Shown here: piece after piece, positions 24,082 to 27,082 of the stretch
Layout: each line of letters starts with the position of its first letter
Position numbering within the stretch: the first letter of the stretch is position 1
Source of the DNA: an uncultured Amaricoccus sp.
GTDB taxonomy: Bacteria > Pseudomonadota > Alphaproteobacteria > Rhodobacterales > Rhodobacteraceae
Direction of reading: 5' to 3'
NCBI RefSeq assembly: GCF_937891315.1
Contig: NZ_CALAGI010000173.1
Location: 1-27,082 of the forward strand
DNA length: 27,082 bases
The notes under the pieces: model-generated
What the model was told of the DNA's origin: nothing
The model's database searches: none
The model's input: the letters and a program-made list of their open reading frames with translations, nothing else
Translations under genes and position numbers: made by a program

Positions 24082-25344
24082 TTACCCCAGCTTGACGTTG
24101 TCGATGCCGACGATCCGGTCGTAGGTATAGTAGAGCACCAGCACCACCATCAGCAGCAGGGTCGCCAGCGCCGCCGCGAGGCCCCAGTTCAGCGACGACG
24201 AGATGTGGTAGGCGATCCGGTTCGAGATGAAGATCCCGGAGGTGCCGCCAACGAGCTCGGGCGTGATGTAGTAGCCGATGGCGAGGATGAAGACGAGGAT
24301 CGCTCCCGCGCCGACGCCCGGCACCGTCTGCGGGAAATAGACCCGCCAGAACGCCGTCCAGTCGTTCGCGCCGAGCGATTTCGCCGCCCGCAGATAGGTG
24401 GGCGGGATCGTCTTCATCACCGAGAACAGTGGCAGGATCATGAAGGGCAGGAGGATGTGCGTCATGGCGATGATCGTGCCGGTGGCGTTGTTGATCATCA
24501 CGAGGCGCCCGGCGTTGTCGATGATGCCGGACCAGACCAGCAGGTCGTTGATGACGCCCTGCTGCTGCAACAGCACCTTCCAGGACGCGGTTCGCACGAG
24601 GAGCGACGTCCAGAACGGCAGGAGCACCAGGATCATCAGGAGGTTGGACGAGCGCAGCGGCAGGCTCGCCAGCAGATAGGCGATGGGGTAGCCGAGGACG
24701 AAGCAGGAAAAGGTGATGGCGAGGCTCATCGCCACTGTGCGCAGGAAGAGCTTCACATAGACCCGCTCCGCCTCCGGCTTCACCGAAATCCCGTCGGGCG
24801 TCAGCCGCAGATCGACCGCGTTCAGGAGATAGCCGGCGGTATAGGAGCCGGAAAACAGCTGGATCGTCTGCCAGACGGCCTCGTCGCCCCATTTCGGATC
24901 CGCCGCGAGGAATTGCGGCTTCAGCGGCTGGGTCTCGTCCATTTTCCGGATGTCGCGGGTCACGCCGCGCATCAGCGAGGAGATGCCGGAGGTTTCGTAG
25001 TTCAGGCGCTGGCCGAGGCGGGTATTGGTCTTGTTCGCCACCGCGACCGTCAGGTCGTCGTAGAGCGCGGCAAACACCGGCTCGTCCGGGATCTCGCCAC
25101 TTTTCGCGTCCCAGTCCGCGAGCGCGGCGACGGTCTTCGGAAGGGTCTCCGGCACGATCTGGTTCTCGACCGAGCGGAACAGCATGTCGCCGATCGGGAA
25201 CAGGAAGGTGACGAGCACGAAGATCAGGAGCGGCGCGATCAGCATCAGCGATCGTGCCTTCTGGGCCCGCAGCGCGCGGCTCAGGCTCTGCTTCAGCGGT
25301 GTGCCGTCGGCGGCGAGCATCGGTCCCGCGGGGGCGTCGGTCAT
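24082..25344 (-). CDS. Polyamine-type ABC importer permease with long periplasmic loop (PotB-like)
   Basis: This is the first permease of the importer. At 420 residues it is much longer than E. coli PotB (about 280). A roughly 150-residue non-membrane segment lies between helix 1 (about 32-53) and helix 2 (about 200), rich in charged residues and including QIVPETLPKTVAALADWDA. The remaining helices and the EAA-type loop (AAKSLGANDWTAFWRVYFPQ) follow the family. Such enlarged first loops occur in alphaproteobacterial members. I chose ATG 25344, with GGAGGT upstream. The open frame extends far upstream across the binding-protein gene, but that part is antisense noise. Its product would pair with the downstream permease and the ATPase. 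Confidence 0.92.
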   Translation of the reverse strand: MTDAPAGPMLAADGTPLKQSLSRALRAQKARSLMLIAPLLIFVLVTFLFPIGDMLFRSVENQIVPETLPKTVAALADWDAKSGEIPDEPVFAALYDDLTVAVANKTNTRLGQRLNYETSGISSLMRGVTRDIRKMDETQPLKPQFLAADPKWGDEAVWQTIQLFSGSYTAGYLLNAVDLRLTPDGISVKPEAERVYVKLFLRTVAMSLAITFSCFVLGYPIAYLLASLPLRSSNLLMILVLLPFWTSLLVRTASWKVLLQQQGVINDLLVWSGIIDNAGRLVMINNATGTIIAMTHILLPFMILPLFSVMKTIPPTYLRAAKSLGANDWTAFWRVYFPQTVPGVGAGAILVFILAIGYYITPELVGGTSGIFISNRIAYHISSSLNWGLAAALATLLLMVVLVLYYTYDRIVGIDNVKLG

Positions 25345-25469
25345 CGCGCGCGTACCTCCGGGCCGGGGCGGCCAGTGTCGGAATACCCGGTGTCGGAAGA
25401 CATTCGGGGGGCGGCGATCGTCAATCCCGATACAGAGCAGGCCATCATCGCTTCCCTCCGGCTGTCGAT

Positions 25470-25494
25470 GGGGCCGGCCGGGTGGCCGGTCCCC
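25470..25494. promoter_or_regulatory. Strong hairpin between binding-protein and permease genes
   Basis: GGGGCCGGCC, loop GGGT, and GGCCGGTCCCC form a ten-pair stem with one bulged base. Five T residues follow on the + strand (25495-25499), where no gene needs terminating. On the operon strand it follows the binding-protein stop by about 26 bases and lacks a T-run, so it more likely stabilises the upstream mRNA or attenuates read-through into the permeases. Confidence 0.55.
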
Positions 25495-25520
25495 TTTTTC
25501 GTTCGATGTCGGACCGACGC

Positions 25521-26651
25521 CTACTTCGCCAGCCAGGCCTGGAACTTGGCCTCGACCTCGTCCTGGTTGTCGGCCCACCACTCGATGTTGTTCACCAGAA
25601 AGTTCTTCTGGTTCGCCGGGTTGGTCGGCATGTGGGGCGCCATGTCGATGCCGAGGGTCGCATGCTGGCCGACGAGCGGCTGTGACGAAGCGCGGGCGGG
25701 ACCGTAGGAGATGTACTTCGCCTGGTCGGCGAGGCGCTGCGTGTCGGTGGCGTAGTAGAGGAAGTTCATCACCCGGTCGAGCCGGTCCTTGGGCAGGTTG
25801 GCCGGCACGATCCAGCCGTCGAAGTCGAAGACCTGCCAGTCCCACAGCATGGCGACCGGCTGCTTCTGCTCCTCGATCACCGAGAACAGGCGGCCGTTGT
25901 AGGTCGAGCCGAACACGATCTCCTTGTCGGCGAGCAGCTGCGGCGTCTCGGCGCCGGCCGACCACCAGACGGTCTGGTCCTTGATCGTGCCGAGCTTCGC
26001 CAGCGCCCGGTCGACGCCCTCGGGGGTCGAGAGCACGGTGTAGAGTTCTTCCTTGGCGACGCCGTCGCAGATCAGCGCCCATTCGAGGTTCTTCTTCGGA
26101 CGCTTCTCGAGGGCCCGCTTGCCGGGGAACTTCTCCAGGTCGAAGATGTCGCAGAGCGAGGTCGGGACGGCGCCGTTCCAGGCGGCGACATCGGTACGGT
26201 AACCGAAGGTCGTCGAGAAGACGATCTGCGGGATGAAGCATTCGTTGATCAGGGACGGGCCGAAATCGGCCTCGGGCGTCTCGCCGCCGATTCCGGGGGC
26301 GAGCGCCGTCGCGAAATCGATCGGCATCGCAAGGCCTTCGTCGCAAAGCCGCTGGCTGTCCGGGCCCTCGACATCGACGAGATCCCAGGTGACGTTGCCT
26401 GCTTCGAACTGGGCGCGGAGCTTCGCCACCGCCTCGTTCGAGCTTTCGTCCCAGGTGAAGCCGGTCTTGGTCTCGGCGGCGTAGGGCTCGGTATAGGCCT
26501 TCTGCTGCGAGGTCTGATAGGCGCCGCCCCAGGAGACGACGGTCATCGCATCGGCGCAATCAGCGCAAGGCTTGAGGTCGGCGTCCTGGGCGCTTGCCAT
26601 GAGGGGCATGAGCGCGACGGCGGAGGCGCCGAGGAGCAGTCTGAGGTTCAT
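25521..26651 (-). CDS. Periplasmic polyamine-type substrate-binding protein (PotD-like)
   Basis: This is the solute-binding component of the importer, 376 residues. A Sec signal peptide (MNLRLLLGAS, hydrophobic, cleavage after MASA at residue 21) leads to the family-1 binding fold with TVVSWGGAYQ at the mature start, WDLVDVEG, FGYRTDVAAW and WWSAGAETPQLLADKEI. Aromatic residues typical of amine-binding pockets (several W and Y) are present, but the ligand cannot be fixed. Odd for this fold: a CxxC pair (C29, C32) at the mature N-terminus plus further cysteines. I chose the ATG at 26651 because it opens the signal peptide; an upstream TTG frame at 26777 is unsupported. Order on this strand: ATPase, binding protein, permease, permease. 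Confidence 0.92.
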   Translation of the reverse strand: MNLRLLLGASAVALMPLMASAQDADLKPCADCADAMTVVSWGGAYQTSQQKAYTEPYAAETKTGFTWDESSNEAVAKLRAQFEAGNVTWDLVDVEGPDSQRLCDEGLAMPIDFATALAPGIGGETPEADFGPSLINECFIPQIVFSTTFGYRTDVAAWNGAVPTSLCDIFDLEKFPGKRALEKRPKKNLEWALICDGVAKEELYTVLSTPEGVDRALAKLGTIKDQTVWWSAGAETPQLLADKEIVFGSTYNGRLFSVIEEQKQPVAMLWDWQVFDFDGWIVPANLPKDRLDRVMNFLYYATDTQRLADQAKYISYGPARASSQPLVGQHATLGIDMAPHMPTNPANQKNFLVNNIEWWADNQDEVEAKFQAWLAK

Positions 26652-26752
26652 TCTGTCGTAACTCCCTGAGAAACAGTCGGTCTTTGTTTGAAGGCTTGGC
26701 CTTTGCTTGAAGGCGTGGTTCGCGCGCGGGTCCGGGCGGACCGGCGCGGGTT

Positions 26753-27035
26753 TCAGGCGGAGTCGAGCGCGCGGCAATCCGCCACGTGCCAGCCGATCAC
26801 CACCTTTTCACCGGCCGCGAGACGTCGCTGATCGACCGCGTTCCGGCATTTCATGATGAAATTGTCGTTCCCGGCGACGCGCAGCCGCGTGCGGAAGCTG
26901 TCGCCCATGTAGATGAACTCCAGCACCTCGGCCTCGATCCGATAGGTGTCTTGCGGCAGGCGGTCGGGCCGAAACTCGACCCGCTCGGGACGGATCGAGA
27001 TCAGCGTCCGGTCGCCCGGCTTCGAGACATTCACC
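26753..27035 (-). CDS. ABC transporter ATPase, C-terminal part only (PotA-like, cut by contig end)
   Basis: Only about 94 residues remain. They match the TOBE-type regulatory domain at the end of PotA/MalK-family ATPases: SIRPERVEF, then EAEVLEFIYMGDSFRTRLRV, and the strand-rich ending GEKVVIGWHVADCRAL. The ATP-binding domain lies beyond the window. The 5' side is not biological: adapter sequence starts at 27036, so the true frame is followed only to 27035 and residues read through it are artificial. The stop at 26753 is about 100 bases before the binding-protein gene on the same strand, supporting a single operon. Confidence 0.88.
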
Positions 27036-27082
27036 AGATCGGAAGAGCACACGTCTGAACTCCAGTCACGCCAATGTATCTC
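27036..27082. other. Illumina TruSeq-type adapter with index (contamination, not genome)
   Basis: The sequence from 27036 starts with AGATCGGAAGAGC and continues exactly as the indexed Illumina adapter for 34 bases (to 27069). An eight-base index GCCAATGT (27070-27077) follows, then ATCTC, the beginning of the post-index adapter part. Reading it as coding gives the well-known artefact peptide starts MCSSDL and MLFRS and the tail IGRAHV. It should be trimmed. Confidence 0.98.

Noticed and set aside
25495..25499. T-run after the hairpin at 25470-25494 as a + strand terminator
   Set aside because: No + strand gene lies upstream to be terminated; the hairpin is more likely relevant to the minus-strand operon.
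25345..26559. Upstream extension of the PotB-like frame through the binding-protein gene
   Set aside because: The start at 25344 has GGAGGT and begins a normal permease N-terminus; the extension is out of frame with the real binding-protein gene.
1..27082. Search for tRNA, rRNA, transposases, attachment sites and CRISPR repeats
   Set aside because: No tRNA-like cloverleaf, conserved rRNA segment, terminal inverted repeats or spaced direct repeats were seen by eye; faint elements could still be missed without a computed scan.

Overview
This is a 27 kb GC-rich stretch of bacterial chromosome carrying housekeeping genes. Gene content and protein style point to an alphaproteobacterium, most likely Rhodobacterales. 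The pointers are a Tat-exported PBP4-type carboxypeptidase behind nadD, a folB-gph-folP-glmM run, a membrane-anchored cytochrome c divergent from pheA, yejABEF, and recR-ebfC-dnaX near a small SRP RNA. I cannot name a species from sequence alone. I saw no tRNA, rRNA, insertion sequence, phage gene or CRISPR array.

Layout. Positions 193-2966 (+): nadD, an unrecognised membrane-anchored coiled-coil protein, and dacB, met tail-to-tail by a secreted CAP-domain protein gene (-). Positions 3794-7751 (+): a compact folate / cell-wall precursor operon (folB fused to an extra domain, gph, folP, glmM). Positions 7979-8251 (+): a small secreted protein with its own strong terminator. Positions 8413-14160 (-): the peptide importer yejABEF. 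Positions 14271-14777 (-): a membrane-anchored cytochrome c. Positions 14987-17171 (+): pheA, nudC and a MliC-like periplasmic protein. Positions 17238-18734 (-): an animal-type haem peroxidase. Positions 19043-23139 (-): recR, ebfC, dnaX, rsgA, a valine-rich 18-codon mini-ORF and the SRP RNA (ffs) with a clear promoter. Positions 23223-27035 (-): a polyamine-type ABC importer (two permeases, the binding protein and the 3' end of the ATPase).

How the genes work together. FolB and FolP are two steps of dihydrofolate synthesis and GlmM makes glucosamine-1-phosphate for peptidoglycan. DacB trims peptidoglycan, and the MliC-like protein may protect it. YejABEF and the Pot-type system import peptides and (probably) polyamines. 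DnaX, EbfC and RecR are the usual replication/recombination trio. Here they sit downstream of ffs and rsgA on one strand with no convincing terminator between them, so SRP RNA and this operon may share transcription.

Technical warning: the last 47 bases (27036-27082) are an Illumina TruSeq-type adapter with an index, not genome. The contig therefore ends inside the ATPase gene, and any protein predicted across that junction is an artefact. The most interesting biological points are the FolB fusion to a degenerate amino-acid-kinase-like domain, the ffs / mini-ORF / rsgA arrangement, the small secreted protein, and the orphan coiled-coil protein between nadD and dacB.
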